The position numbers were made by a program, and so were the translations under genes. A stretch of 64,000 nucleotides of DNA from Paracoccus indicus (GTDB lineage: Bacteria; Pseudomonadota; Alphaproteobacteria; Rhodobacterales; Rhodobacteraceae), in the NCBI RefSeq assembly GCF_003056335.1, contig NZ_PYWA01000004.1:186001-250000 (forward strand), in the 5' to 3' direction. Below the pieces are notes generated by a model. It saw nothing but the letters and a program-made list of their open reading frames with translations, had not been told where the DNA came from and did not search any database. Shown here piece by piece: positions 8,619-17,011 of the stretch. Every line of letters starts with the position of its first letter. The stretch's first letter is position 1.

Positions 8619-8836
8619 GTCAGCTTTCCTCCTGGGTGACAGCGCTTTCTGGTCGCTGCCCAAATCTAGGGCAATCCGGGATGCGCCGCCACCTTTGAAC
8701 TGCCCGCACGCGGCTCTGTGACATTCCTGCGCTGATCGAAACGTGATTCACGCGGCGGGTTCTCATGTCGGGGGATGGGGCGTATTGTCGTCACAAAACA
8801 AGGCCCCGTGCAGGGGTCGGCAGGGAACAGCAGGAC

Positions 8837-9334
8837 ATGATCCGTATTTCTTGGATTTCGCGGGCCGCCATTCTGGCCCTTGGCGCAGCTTCGCTGGCAG
8901 GGTGCACGCGCATGCCCCCCACCGCCCCGGTTCAGGGCGTCGGTCAGGCAGCGGGTTATGGCTATGGCCAACCCACGGGCTATGCCGCGCCCACGGGCTA
9001 TACGCCCGCCGCCGGATACGGGGCACCCCAGCCCGTGACGCAGCCCGCCGCCGCCATGGCGACCCCTATGCCGGCCCCGATCCCGGTTTCGGACCCCGCA
9101 CCGCCCCCCGCGCAGGGCATCACCGGCCTGACCGAGCGCAAGCCCGACCTCTGCGGGGCCGCCAAGATCGCCGATGCGGTCGGCAAGCCCTCCAGCGTCA
9201 TTCCGACGCTTGGCCTGACGCGCGAATACCGCATCGTCGAGTATCGCGGGATCGAGGCGCAGGTCTATGTCCCCAACCGTGTCGTCTTCCGCCTGGACGA
9301 GGCCGGCACCATCACCAGCATCGATTGCGGATGA
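8837..9334 (+). CDS. Putative lipoprotein with Tyr/Gly/Pro-rich linker and degenerate I78-like domain
   Basis: A 165-residue protein with a lipoprotein signal (LAGC, Cys23). Then comes a low-complexity stretch rich in GY, PTGY and AAGYG (residues about 33-70) and a Pro/Ala stretch. The C-terminal domain starts PDLCGAAKIADAVG and ends TITSIDCG. The C-terminal third has the layout of the I78 peptidase-inhibitor family, but the family core resembling DYRxDRLN is replaced by YVPNRVVF. It probably sits in the periplasm, anchored to a membrane. The next gene encodes a closer I78 member, so the two look like diverged tandem duplicates. Confidence 0.75.
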   Translation: MIRISWISRAAILALGAASLAGCTRMPPTAPVQGVGQAAGYGYGQPTGYAAPTGYTPAAGYGAPQPVTQPAAAMATPMPAPIPVSDPAPPPAQGITGLTERKPDLCGAAKIADAVGKPSSVIPTLGLTREYRIVEYRGIEAQVYVPNRVVFRLDEAGTITSIDCG

Positions 9335-9339
9335 TCCCC

Positions 9340-9609
9340 ATGACCCGAATTGCCCTGTCGCTTGTCACCCTGGCGCTGCTGGCGGCCTGCCAGCCTGCCG
9401 CCGAAACGCCCGAACAGCCGGACCTCTGCGGCGCATCGGGTTTCCAGGGGCTGATGGGCCAGAATCGCGCGGCGCTGGACCAGCTGCGCCTGCCGCCGGG
9501 CAGCCGCGTCGTCGGGCCCGACGACATGGTCACCGCCGATTACCGCACCGACCGGCTGAACATCGAATACGACCGCAAGGGCATCATCCACAAGATCGGC
9601 TGCTACTGA
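9340..9609 (+). CDS. I78 family peptidase inhibitor-like lipoprotein
   Basis: An 89-residue protein with a short lipoprotein signal (LLAAC, Cys17) and a compact I78 domain: PDLCGASGFQGLMG, then VTADYRTDRLNIEYD, ending KGIIHKIGC. Characterised I78 proteins inhibit serine proteases; function here is by family only. It follows the related lipoprotein gene by 5 bp. An alternative ATG at 9331 would give three more residues and overlap the upstream stop as ATGA; MTRIALSL is preferred as the cleaner signal-peptide start. Confidence 0.82.
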   Translation: MTRIALSLVTLALLAACQPAAETPEQPDLCGASGFQGLMGQNRAALDQLRLPPGSRVVGPDDMVTADYRTDRLNIEYDRKGIIHKIGCY

Positions 9610-9648
9610 TCGTTGATCTGGCCCGGCAGGCTGTGCCACCATCGCGTG

Positions 9649-9981
9649 ATGAACGCACAGCCGCCGATCCAGCCGATCCCCGATCAGGTCGTCTTCGACC
9701 GCAAGGAGCTGAACCTGATCCTGTCCACCTATGGCCGCTTCGTGGCGGCGGGTGAATGGCGCGATTACGGCATGTCCTTCCTGCGCGACGTTGCGATCTT
9801 CAGCGTCTTTCGCCGCGCCGCCGAGCATCCCCTTTACCGCATCGAGAAACGCCCGCGCCTGCGCAACGCCCAAGGCATGTATGCCGTGATCGCCATGGAC
9901 GGCCGTATCCTGAAGCGCGGGCATGACTTGGCGACCGTCTTGCGGGTGCTGGACCAGAAGCTGATCCGCCCCATCGACTGA
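9649..9981 (+). CDS. DUF2794 domain-containing protein
   Basis: A 110-residue soluble protein matching DUF2794, a small alphaproteobacterial family: VFDRKELNLILSTYGRFVAAGEW, then FSVFRRAAEHPLYRIEK and GRILKRGHDLATVLRVL. The function is unknown. The in-frame ATG at 9649 (MNAQPPIQPIPDQ) is taken as the start. It follows the I78-like gene by 39 bp on the same strand, and its stop lies 3 bp from the convergent hrpB stop. Confidence 0.88.
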   Translation: MNAQPPIQPIPDQVVFDRKELNLILSTYGRFVAAGEWRDYGMSFLRDVAIFSVFRRAAEHPLYRIEKRPRLRNAQGMYAVIAMDGRILKRGHDLATVLRVLDQKLIRPID

Positions 9982-9984
9982 GCC

Positions 9985-12390
9985 TTACGTCCCGCGCGGC
10001 TTGGCCCGCATGGTGGGGTCGGCCTGTGTCGGATCGTCGGGCCAGGGGTGGCGGGGATAGCGCCCGCGCATGTCCTTGCGCACATCGTGATAGGAACTGG
10101 CCCAGAAGCCCGGCAGGTCCATCGTCACCTGCACCGGCTTGCCCCCCGGCGACAGCAGCGCCATCCGCAACGGACGCCCGCCGACGACGGGATGGGTGGT
10201 GACGCCGAACACCTCCTGCAGGCGCAGCTGCACCTCGGGGTGGTCGCCGTCGTAATCGATGGGCACCTTGCGTCCCAGAGGCGTGACGAAATGCGCGGGC
10301 GTGGCCTGATCCAGGCGGCGCTGGCCGTCCCAACCGATGCGGGCCTTCAGCGGCTCGACCAGATCGAGGCTGCGCAGGTCCGAGAGGCTGCGCGCGCGAC
10401 CAAGCCAAGGCAGCAGCCAGTCGCCGTCGCCCAGCAGGCTGGCATCATCGACATCGCCGAGGCCCCCGACCAGTTCGATCCGCGCGCGGTATCGGGCGGC
10501 GGCGGGCGACCATGTCAGCCCGTTCAGGCGCAACCCCTCCAGCGCGGCGCGGGCGATGGCCTCTTCGGGGGCGTCGCGCCAGATGCGGTCCGACAGCACC
10601 AGCGCGCCAAGGCGGTCCTGTTCGCGGGCGATGACGCGACCCTCGCGGCGCGACCATTCGCAGAGCTGCACCTGCTGGATCGCGGCGCCATGCAGGGTAC
10701 GCAGATCGGCTTCGTCCAGCGTGGCGGCCATGCGGATGCGCGCCTCGCGCTGATCGCCGTCCAGATCGACAGCGACGATCAGGCGCTGTCCGGCCAGCAC
10801 ATCGGCATTGTCGATGACGGCACCCTTGCCGCCCGACAGAACGAAGCGCGCATCATCTCCCTTGCGCCGCAGCCCGATCCGGTCGGGATAGGCCAGCGAG
10901 GCCATGCCCCCCGGCGACAGCGCGGGCCGGTCGGCCACCATGCGGCGCAGGCGGGCAGCCTCGTCGCGGATGCGTTGGACGGCCTGACGGTTCACCTGGT
11001 CGGGAAAGCGCTTGGGGTCGCGGATGGCGGTCAGGCGCAGCGACAGGTCCACCCCCACACCGCGCAGGGGGTCGCGGTCCGACAGCAGCGCCGCCAGATC
11101 CGCCGCCCCCCGTCCTGCATGGATCAGCATATGCGCCAGGCGCGGGTGCAACGGCAGCCGCGCCAAGGCCCGCCCGTGATCGGTGATGCGCCCGTCCCGG
11201 TCCAGCGCCTGCAGGGTTGTCAACAGGGAACGCGCCTCGGCCAGCGCGCCTTCGGGGGGCGGTGTCAGAAAGGCCAGGTCCGAGGCATCGGCACCCCAGC
11301 TGGCAAGCTCCAACGCCAGCCCCGACAGGTCGGCGACGGTGATTTCGGGCGGCGCATAGGCGGGCAGCGCGCCTTCCTCGACCCGTGCCCAGAGGCGGTA
11401 GCAGACGCCCGGTGCGACGCGGCCCGCGCGGCCCCGGCGCTGGTCGGCCTCGGCCCGGCTGACGCGTTCGGTGACCAGCCGCGACATGCCGCTGCCCGGA
11501 TCGAACCGCGCACGCCGCGCACGCCCCGCATCCACGACCACCCGCACCTGCGGGATCGTCAGCGAGGTTTCCGCAATGGCGGTCGCCAGCACGATCCGCC
11601 GCCGCGCGCCGGGTTCGGACAGCGCCGCCCGCTGCGCCTTGGCGTCCAACGCGCCGTAAAGCGGCAGGATGTCGTGATCCATGCCGGAGAGCTGGGCCAT
11701 GACGCGGCGGATTTCGCCTTCACCCGGCAGGAAGGCAAGGATCGTGCCGCCTGTGTCGATGGTCTCGGCGGCGGCAATGCGGATCAGGCGCGCGGCCTCA
11801 TCCACCAGCCGGATGCCCTGCGGCAGGGGACGGTCCAGCCAGCGGGTCTCGACCGGAAAGGCCCGCCCGTCCGAGGTCACCACCGTCGCATCATCCAGCA
11901 AAGCCGCCACCGGTCCCGCATCCAGCGTGGCCGACATGACCAGCACGGCCAGATCCTCGCGCAGGGCGCCGCGTGCCTCCCACACCAGGGCCAAGCCCAG
12001 GTCGGCATTCAGGCTGCGTTCGTGGAATTCGTCGAAGATCACGCAGCCGATCCCCTCCAACGAGGGGTCGGATTGGATCATGCGCGTCAGGATGCCCTCG
12101 GTCACGACCTCGATCCGGCTGCCCGCCACCGATTCGCCACGGATGCGGTATCCGACGCGGCCACCCACGGCCTCACCCAGACTGTCGGCCATCCGTTCGG
12201 CGGCAGCGCGGGCGGCCAGGCGGCGGGGTTCCAGCATCAGGATGCGGCCCGGCACCTGGTCCATCAGCGCCAGAGGCACCCGTGTCGTCTTGCCCGCACC
12301 GGGGGGCGCCACCAGCACGGCGCGGCCATCGCGGGCCAGCGTGGCGCAGAGTTCGGGCAGGATTTCGTCGATGGGCAGGGTCTGTGACAT
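9985..12390 (-). CDS. hrpB: ATP-dependent helicase HrpB
   Basis: An 801-residue DEAH-box helicase of usual HrpB length. Walker A is APPGAGKTT (residues 28-36), the Walker B variant is IFDEFHERSL, motif III is MSATLD, and motif VI is in QRRGRAGRVAPG. An HA2-like region and the HrpB C-terminal domain follow (WARSYHDVRKDMRGRYPKH-type end, here ASSYHDVRKDMRGRYPRH). The cellular role of HrpB is poorly defined; RNA remodelling is assumed from the family. It is single-gene, divergent from ycjX and convergent with the DUF2794 gene. Confidence 0.93.
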   Translation of the reverse strand: MSQTLPIDEILPELCATLARDGRAVLVAPPGAGKTTRVPLALMDQVPGRILMLEPRRLAARAAAERMADSLGEAVGGRVGYRIRGESVAGSRIEVVTEGILTRMIQSDPSLEGIGCVIFDEFHERSLNADLGLALVWEARGALREDLAVLVMSATLDAGPVAALLDDATVVTSDGRAFPVETRWLDRPLPQGIRLVDEAARLIRIAAAETIDTGGTILAFLPGEGEIRRVMAQLSGMDHDILPLYGALDAKAQRAALSEPGARRRIVLATAIAETSLTIPQVRVVVDAGRARRARFDPGSGMSRLVTERVSRAEADQRRGRAGRVAPGVCYRLWARVEEGALPAYAPPEITVADLSGLALELASWGADASDLAFLTPPPEGALAEARSLLTTLQALDRDGRITDHGRALARLPLHPRLAHMLIHAGRGAADLAALLSDRDPLRGVGVDLSLRLTAIRDPKRFPDQVNRQAVQRIRDEAARLRRMVADRPALSPGGMASLAYPDRIGLRRKGDDARFVLSGGKGAVIDNADVLAGQRLIVAVDLDGDQREARIRMAATLDEADLRTLHGAAIQQVQLCEWSRREGRVIAREQDRLGALVLSDRIWRDAPEEAIARAALEGLRLNGLTWSPAAARYRARIELVGGLGDVDDASLLGDGDWLLPWLGRARSLSDLRSLDLVEPLKARIGWDGQRRLDQATPAHFVTPLGRKVPIDYDGDHPEVQLRLQEVFGVTTHPVVGGRPLRMALLSPGGKPVQVTMDLPGFWASSYHDVRKDMRGRYPRHPWPDDPTQADPTMRAKPRGT

Positions 12391-12517
12391 GGGCGCCGTG
12401 ATACCGCCCCCTGCGACCTGCGTGCAATCGCCATGTCGCCCCGTGACATTTCCCGGCCCGCGGACCTATCCTGCGGCGCGGGCGTTGGTCCGCGAACAGC
12501 AAGGCGGAAGGGGCAGC

Positions 12518-13888
12518 ATGGGCATCGGCAACGACGTGATCGAGGGGCTGGGCCTTGGCGATCCGGTCATCAGGATCGGCGTGACGGGACTGTCGCGGGC
12601 GGGCAAAACGGTCTTCATCACCTCGCTTGTGGCGAACCTGCTGGAACGCGGACGCATGCAGGCGCTGCGCGGTGCCGCCGATGGGCGCATCAAGGCCGCC
12701 TGGCTGCAACCCCAGCCCGACGACACCATCCCGCGCTTCGATTTCGAACGCCATCTGTCGGCGCTGACCGGACCCGAGCCGCATTGGCCCGATGGCACCC
12801 GCCATGTCAGCCAGCTGCGCCTGTCGCTGCGCATGGAGTCGGGGGGCCTCTTCGGTAGCCTGCGCGGCGCGCGGGTGATGCATCTGGACATCGTCGATTA
12901 CCCCGGCGAATGGCTGCTGGACCTGCGCCTGATGGACCGCGACTTCGCCACCTGGTCCGCTGAGGTCTTCGACCGCATCGATGGTCGCCCCGGTGCCGAT
13001 AGATTCCGCGCCGCGCTGTCGCAGGTCCAAGCCGCCGATCACTTCACCGAACCGCAGGCGCAGCAGTTGGCCGATGTCTATACCGCCCACTTGAATGCCG
13101 CGCGCGAGGCGGGCTGGTCCGATTGCACCCCCGGGCGCTTCCTGATCCCCGGCGAGATGGCCGGATCCCCCGCGCTGACCTTTGCGCCCCTGCCCCCCGA
13201 ACTGCAGGGCGGCAAGCTGGGTCGCGAATTCCGCCGCCGCTTCGACGCCTACAAGTCGCGCGTGGTGAAGCCCTTCTTCCGGGACCATTTCGCCCGCATC
13301 GACCGTCAGGTCGTGCTGGTCGACGTGCTGGGCGCGATCCACCAAGGCCCCCGCGCGGTCGAGGACATGCGCCGCGCCATGGCCGACATCCTGACCGCCT
13401 TCCGCCCAGGGCGCGCGGGCTGGCTGGCGCAGCTGCTGGGAACACGCCGGGTCGAACGTATCCTCTTTGCCGCGACCAAGGCCGACCACCTGCATCACAT
13501 CCAGCACAACCGGCTGACCGCCATCCTGTCATCCATGCTGCGCGAGGCTCGCGACCGCGCCGATTTCCAAGGCGCCCGGACCGAGGCCATGGCCATCGCC
13601 GCCCTGCGCGCCACGACCGAGGACATGATCAGGCAGGGCGATGACGAACTGCCCGTCGTGCGCGGTCGCCTGCTGGACGGGCGGCAGGCGGCGTTCTTTC
13701 CGGGCGAATTGCCTGCCGATCCCTCGATGCTGCTGCATCCGGCGCGGGCGGGGGCGGATGCCTGGCTGGACGCCGATTACGCGATCATGAACTTTGCCCC
13801 CGCCCCCCTGACCACGCGCCCCGGCGATGGCCCGCCCCATATCCGCCTGGACCGCGCCGCCGAATTCCTGATCGGAGACCGCCTGTGA
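12518..13888 (+). CDS. ycjX: YcjX family GTP-binding-like protein (DUF463)
   Basis: A 456-residue P-loop protein with Walker A GLSRAGKT at residues 24-31, then the YcjX pattern HLDIVDYPGEWLLDL (Walker B and the PGEW box) and FAATKADHLHH near the G4 position. YcjX is a stress-linked protein of unknown biochemical role, often encoded with YcjF near phage-shock genes. AAGGCGGAAGGGG precedes the ATG. A possible promoter (GTGACA, 17 bp, CTATCC at 12443-12471) lies upstream. The stop overlaps the ycjF start as GTGA. Confidence 0.9.
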   Translation: MGIGNDVIEGLGLGDPVIRIGVTGLSRAGKTVFITSLVANLLERGRMQALRGAADGRIKAAWLQPQPDDTIPRFDFERHLSALTGPEPHWPDGTRHVSQLRLSLRMESGGLFGSLRGARVMHLDIVDYPGEWLLDLRLMDRDFATWSAEVFDRIDGRPGADRFRAALSQVQAADHFTEPQAQQLADVYTAHLNAAREAGWSDCTPGRFLIPGEMAGSPALTFAPLPPELQGGKLGREFRRRFDAYKSRVVKPFFRDHFARIDRQVVLVDVLGAIHQGPRAVEDMRRAMADILTAFRPGRAGWLAQLLGTRRVERILFAATKADHLHHIQHNRLTAILSSMLREARDRADFQGARTEAMAIAALRATTEDMIRQGDDELPVVRGRLLDGRQAAFFPGELPADPSMLLHPARAGADAWLDADYAIMNFAPAPLTTRPGDGPPHIRLDRAAEFLIGDRL

Positions 13889-14949
13889 GCGACCAGCCCA
13901 AGCGCCCCCGCGGCCCCGTCCTGATTCCGCTGGACGAACCGACCCGCGAACAGGCCCGCGCGCCCCATGTCGAAACGTCACAGGACGACGCGCCCAGCCC
14001 CGCCGACGCGCCGCCCATCGACGAACCCTCGGCCCCTCTGCCCCGTCCCCGCACGATGGAGATGGTGACCCGCCTTGTCGGTCGCCCGCCCTCGCGCATG
14101 ACGCGGTTCTTCATCAACACGGGCGTTGCGCTTTTCACCTTCCTGCTGGGTGTGGCGGCGCTGGATTTCATCAACGGGCTGATGGTCAGCTATCCGCTGC
14201 TGGGCTGGATCGCGATCACGCTGTTCGGGTTGTTCACGCTGGCCTGTCTGGGCATGGCGCTGCGCGAATGGCGGGCATGGCGGCGCTTTGCCAAGATCGA
14301 TGCCTTGCAACGGCGCGCGGGCGCGGCCTTGGCCGATGACAGCTTCGACCAGGCCAAGCTGGTCACCGACCAGCTGGTCGGGGTCTATGTCAAGCGCCCC
14401 GAGATGGAATGGCAGCGCCAGCGACTTGCCGAGCGCCGCGCGGAAACCTTCGACGCCGCCGCCCTGCTGACCCTGGCCGAGGCCGAGCTGCTGGCCCCCC
14501 TGGACCAGTTGGCACGGCGCGAGATCGAGGCCGCCGCCCGCACCGTCGCCGCCACCACCGCGCTGGTGCCCTTGGCGCTGGCCGATGTCGCCGCCGCGCT
14601 GGCCGCCAACCTGCGGATGATCCGCCGCATGGCCGAGATCTATGGCGGGCGTGCCGGGGCCGTTGGCGGCTGGCGTCTGGCCCGCATGGTGATGACCCAT
14701 CTGATTGCCACGGGCGCCGTCGCTGCGGGGGATGATCTGGTCCATACCGTCGCGGGTGGCGGCATCCTTGCCAAGCTGTCGCGCCGTTTCGGCGAGGGGC
14801 TGGTCAACGGCGCCCTGACCGCCCGCGTCGGCATCGCCGCGATGGAGGTCTGCCGCCCCCTGCCCTTCATCGCCCAACCCCGCCCCAAGGTCGGCAACCT
14901 TGTGACGCGCGGCCTGCGCGGGTTGTTCGGGAATGACGATCAGGCGTGA
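13885..14949 (+). CDS. ycjF: TIGR01620/YcjF family membrane protein
   Basis: A 354-residue protein with a GTG start that overlaps the ycjX stop (GTGA). The N-terminal 60 residues are Pro-rich and hydrophilic. Two transmembrane helices follow (FFINTGVALFTFLLGVAALDF and a second around LLGWIAITLFGLFTLACLG), then a cytoplasmic helical domain and the conserved C-terminal part with GGRAGAVGGWRLARMV. This is the normal partner of YcjX. Its role is unknown; membrane-stress response is inferred from the pairing. No pspA-like gene is in the window. Confidence 0.9.
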   Translation: MSDQPKRPRGPVLIPLDEPTREQARAPHVETSQDDAPSPADAPPIDEPSAPLPRPRTMEMVTRLVGRPPSRMTRFFINTGVALFTFLLGVAALDFINGLMVSYPLLGWIAITLFGLFTLACLGMALREWRAWRRFAKIDALQRRAGAALADDSFDQAKLVTDQLVGVYVKRPEMEWQRQRLAERRAETFDAAALLTLAEAELLAPLDQLARREIEAAARTVAATTALVPLALADVAAALAANLRMIRRMAEIYGGRAGAVGGWRLARMVMTHLIATGAVAAGDDLVHTVAGGGILAKLSRRFGEGLVNGALTARVGIAAMEVCRPLPFIAQPRPKVGNLVTRGLRGLFGNDDQA

Positions 14950-14953
14950 TCCC

Positions 14954-15400
14954 TTACAGGATCATCTTGTAGCCCAGATGCGACTGCTCGAACCCCAACC
15001 GGTCATAGAAGCGGTGCGCATCGACCCGCGTCTTGTCCGTCGTCAGCTGCACCATCGCGCAGCCGCGCGTCCGGCAGGTCGCCACCGCCCATTCGATCAT
15101 CCGCTGGCCGATTCCCTGCCCGCGCAGGTGGCTGGCGATGCGCACGGCCTCGATCTGTCCGCGGATCGCGCCACCGCGTGACAGCCCTGGGGTGAAGGTC
15201 AGCTGCAGCGTGCCGACGACCTTCCCGTCGCAATCCGCCACGGCCAGCAGCTGGTTCGGGTCGGCATCGATCCGGTCGAAGGCCGCGGCATAGGCACCAG
15301 CCGACGACGCCTCGCGCGCGGACCCCAAGGCATCATCGGTCAGCAGTCCCACAATGGCGGGCAGATCGTTGTGCGTGGCGCGGCGGAAGGCGACCCTCAC
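14954..15400 (-). CDS. GNAT family N-acetyltransferase
   Basis: A 148-residue protein with the acetyl-CoA loop HLRGQGIGQRMIEWA, the preceding strand GQIEAVRIA, and the C-terminal HRFYDRLGFEQSHLGYK. The GTG start at 15400 overlaps the stop of the MORN-protein gene (GTGA), so it is the downstream partner in a two-gene unit. The substrate is unknown. Its stop lies 4 bp from the convergent ycjF stop. Confidence 0.87.
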   Translation of the reverse strand: MRVAFRRATHNDLPAIVGLLTDDALGSAREASSAGAYAAAFDRIDADPNQLLAVADCDGKVVGTLQLTFTPGLSRGGAIRGQIEAVRIASHLRGQGIGQRMIEWAVATCRTRGCAMVQLTTDKTRVDAHRFYDRLGFEQSHLGYKMIL

Positions 15401-16875
15401 GGCTGCGCGGTGCTTTCGGTGGGCAGATCGGGCGTGGCGGCACCTTCGGCGGGGACCTCGGCCTCGGATGCTTCATCGGGTTTGACCAGCCGGTTGTCCT
15501 GCCATTCCCCCGATGCGACCTGGCCCGTGGCATAGCGCATGACGCCCTCGCCCTGGCGCTTGCCGGCGGCGAAATTGCCCTCGTATCGATCGCCATTGGC
15601 ATAGGTGGCGGTGCCGTCGCCGTCGATCTCTCCGGCCTTCCAGCCGCCTTCATAGATGAAGCCGTCGGGCGTCGTCAGGCGGCCCTGACCTTCGCGGACG
15701 CCATTGACGAAATTGCCAGTATAGACCGTGCCGTCGGGATAGGTGGCCTGCCCCTCGCCGTGGCGCTGGCCGTCCTTCCACGCGCCGGAATAGACATAAC
15801 CGTCGGGATAGGACATGCGTCCCTGCCCGTCGTTGCGCGCGTTGCGGAAGCTACCCTCATAGACCATGCCATTGGCATAGCTGGCCTTGCCGTCGCCCTC
15901 GATCACGCCCTCGGACCACTGGCCCTCATACGTCGAGCCGTCAGCATAGGTGATCTTGCCGGTGCCGTCGGGACGGTCGGCGCGCATCTGGCCCAGATAG
16001 ACCGAGCCGTCGGGATAGGTGATCTGGCCACGTCCCTCCATCCGGCCCTTGGACCATTCGCCGACATAGACGTAACCATCCGCCCCGGTGAATGTGCCTT
16101 GCCCGTCGCGGCGGTCGTTGGCGAATTCGCCGTCATAGACATCGCCGTTGGCATAGGTCGCGACACCCTTACCCTGACGGCGGCCGCCTTCAAGCTGACC
16201 CTCGTATTTGTCGCCGGTGGATTGCACCAGCACGCCCGTGCCCGACATCTGGCCCGCGGCCCAGACCCCGTCATAGGTCAGCCCGTCGGCCATGGTCAGC
16301 TTGCCCTTGCCTGCCCGCTGTCCGGCCAGCATGCCGCCTTCATAGGTCGCGCCGTCGGGATAGGTGATCTTGCCCTGGCCTTCCTTGACGCCCGCGACCC
16401 AATCGCCCTCGTAGCGGTATCCGTTCGCCTGACGCAGCACGCCCTTGCCGTGATGCAGACCCTTCTCGAACTGCCCCTGGTAGACCGAGCCGTTGGCATA
16501 GGTGGCCTTGCCCTCGCCGGTGATCTCGCCCTCGGACCACTGGCCTTCGTAGGTGCCACCATCGGCATAGGTGATCTTGCCGGTACCATCGGGCTTGCCG
16601 CGGGCGAACTGGCCCTCATAGACGGAACCGTTGGGAAACTCGGCGCGGCCCTGCCCCATGATCTGGCCCTCGACCCAATCGCCTTCATAGCGATAGCCGT
16701 TGGGCAGGACATAGCTGCCCTGGCCATGCTGCAACCCGTTGCGGAAGGTGCCTTCATAGACCCCCCCGTCGTCATATTGCTTGGTGATGACCTGGGCACC
16801 CGCCTGCGCCGTCATGCCCATCACGGCCAGCGCCACTGCGCCCACTGCCGTCGCCGCCCGAGTTGCCGCTTTCAT
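15397..16875 (-). CDS. Exported MORN-repeat protein (18 full repeats)
   Basis: A 492-residue protein with an N-terminal signal peptide (MKAATRAATAVGAVALAV, likely cleavage near AGA-QV). Eighteen consecutive 23-residue MORN repeats follow, each close to YEGxWxxGxxxGxGxxxYxxG, then a partial nineteenth (ASGEWQDNRLV) and an acidic Pro/Glu tail. MORN arrays form elongated beta-hairpin ribbons used as scaffolds or lipid-binding surfaces; the signal peptide places this one in the periplasm or outside. An upstream in-frame ATG at 16890 is possible, but it would put Glu in the signal's basic region. It is coupled to an acetyltransferase gene by GTGA. Confidence 0.88.
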   Translation of the reverse strand: MKAATRAATAVGAVALAVMGMTAQAGAQVITKQYDDGGVYEGTFRNGLQHGQGSYVLPNGYRYEGDWVEGQIMGQGRAEFPNGSVYEGQFARGKPDGTGKITYADGGTYEGQWSEGEITGEGKATYANGSVYQGQFEKGLHHGKGVLRQANGYRYEGDWVAGVKEGQGKITYPDGATYEGGMLAGQRAGKGKLTMADGLTYDGVWAAGQMSGTGVLVQSTGDKYEGQLEGGRRQGKGVATYANGDVYDGEFANDRRDGQGTFTGADGYVYVGEWSKGRMEGRGQITYPDGSVYLGQMRADRPDGTGKITYADGSTYEGQWSEGVIEGDGKASYANGMVYEGSFRNARNDGQGRMSYPDGYVYSGAWKDGQRHGEGQATYPDGTVYTGNFVNGVREGQGRLTTPDGFIYEGGWKAGEIDGDGTATYANGDRYEGNFAAGKRQGEGVMRYATGQVASGEWQDNRLVKPDEASEAEVPAEGAATPDLPTESTAQP

Positions 16876-17011
16876 CGCCTCTGCCCTCATGGTGTTTTGC
16901 CCGAAGGTTTACCCCAGCAGCGCCCCATGCGCAAAGGCCGACTTTTCCTTGGCGCGCCGATCCTCTATCCCCTTGACCCAAGCCATTGCGCAACGCACCG
17001 GGGATCCGACC

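Noticed and set aside
15420..16800. Tandem DNA repeat of 69 bp as a minisatellite
   Set aside because: The period is that of the MORN protein repeat; DNA copies are diverged and in frame.
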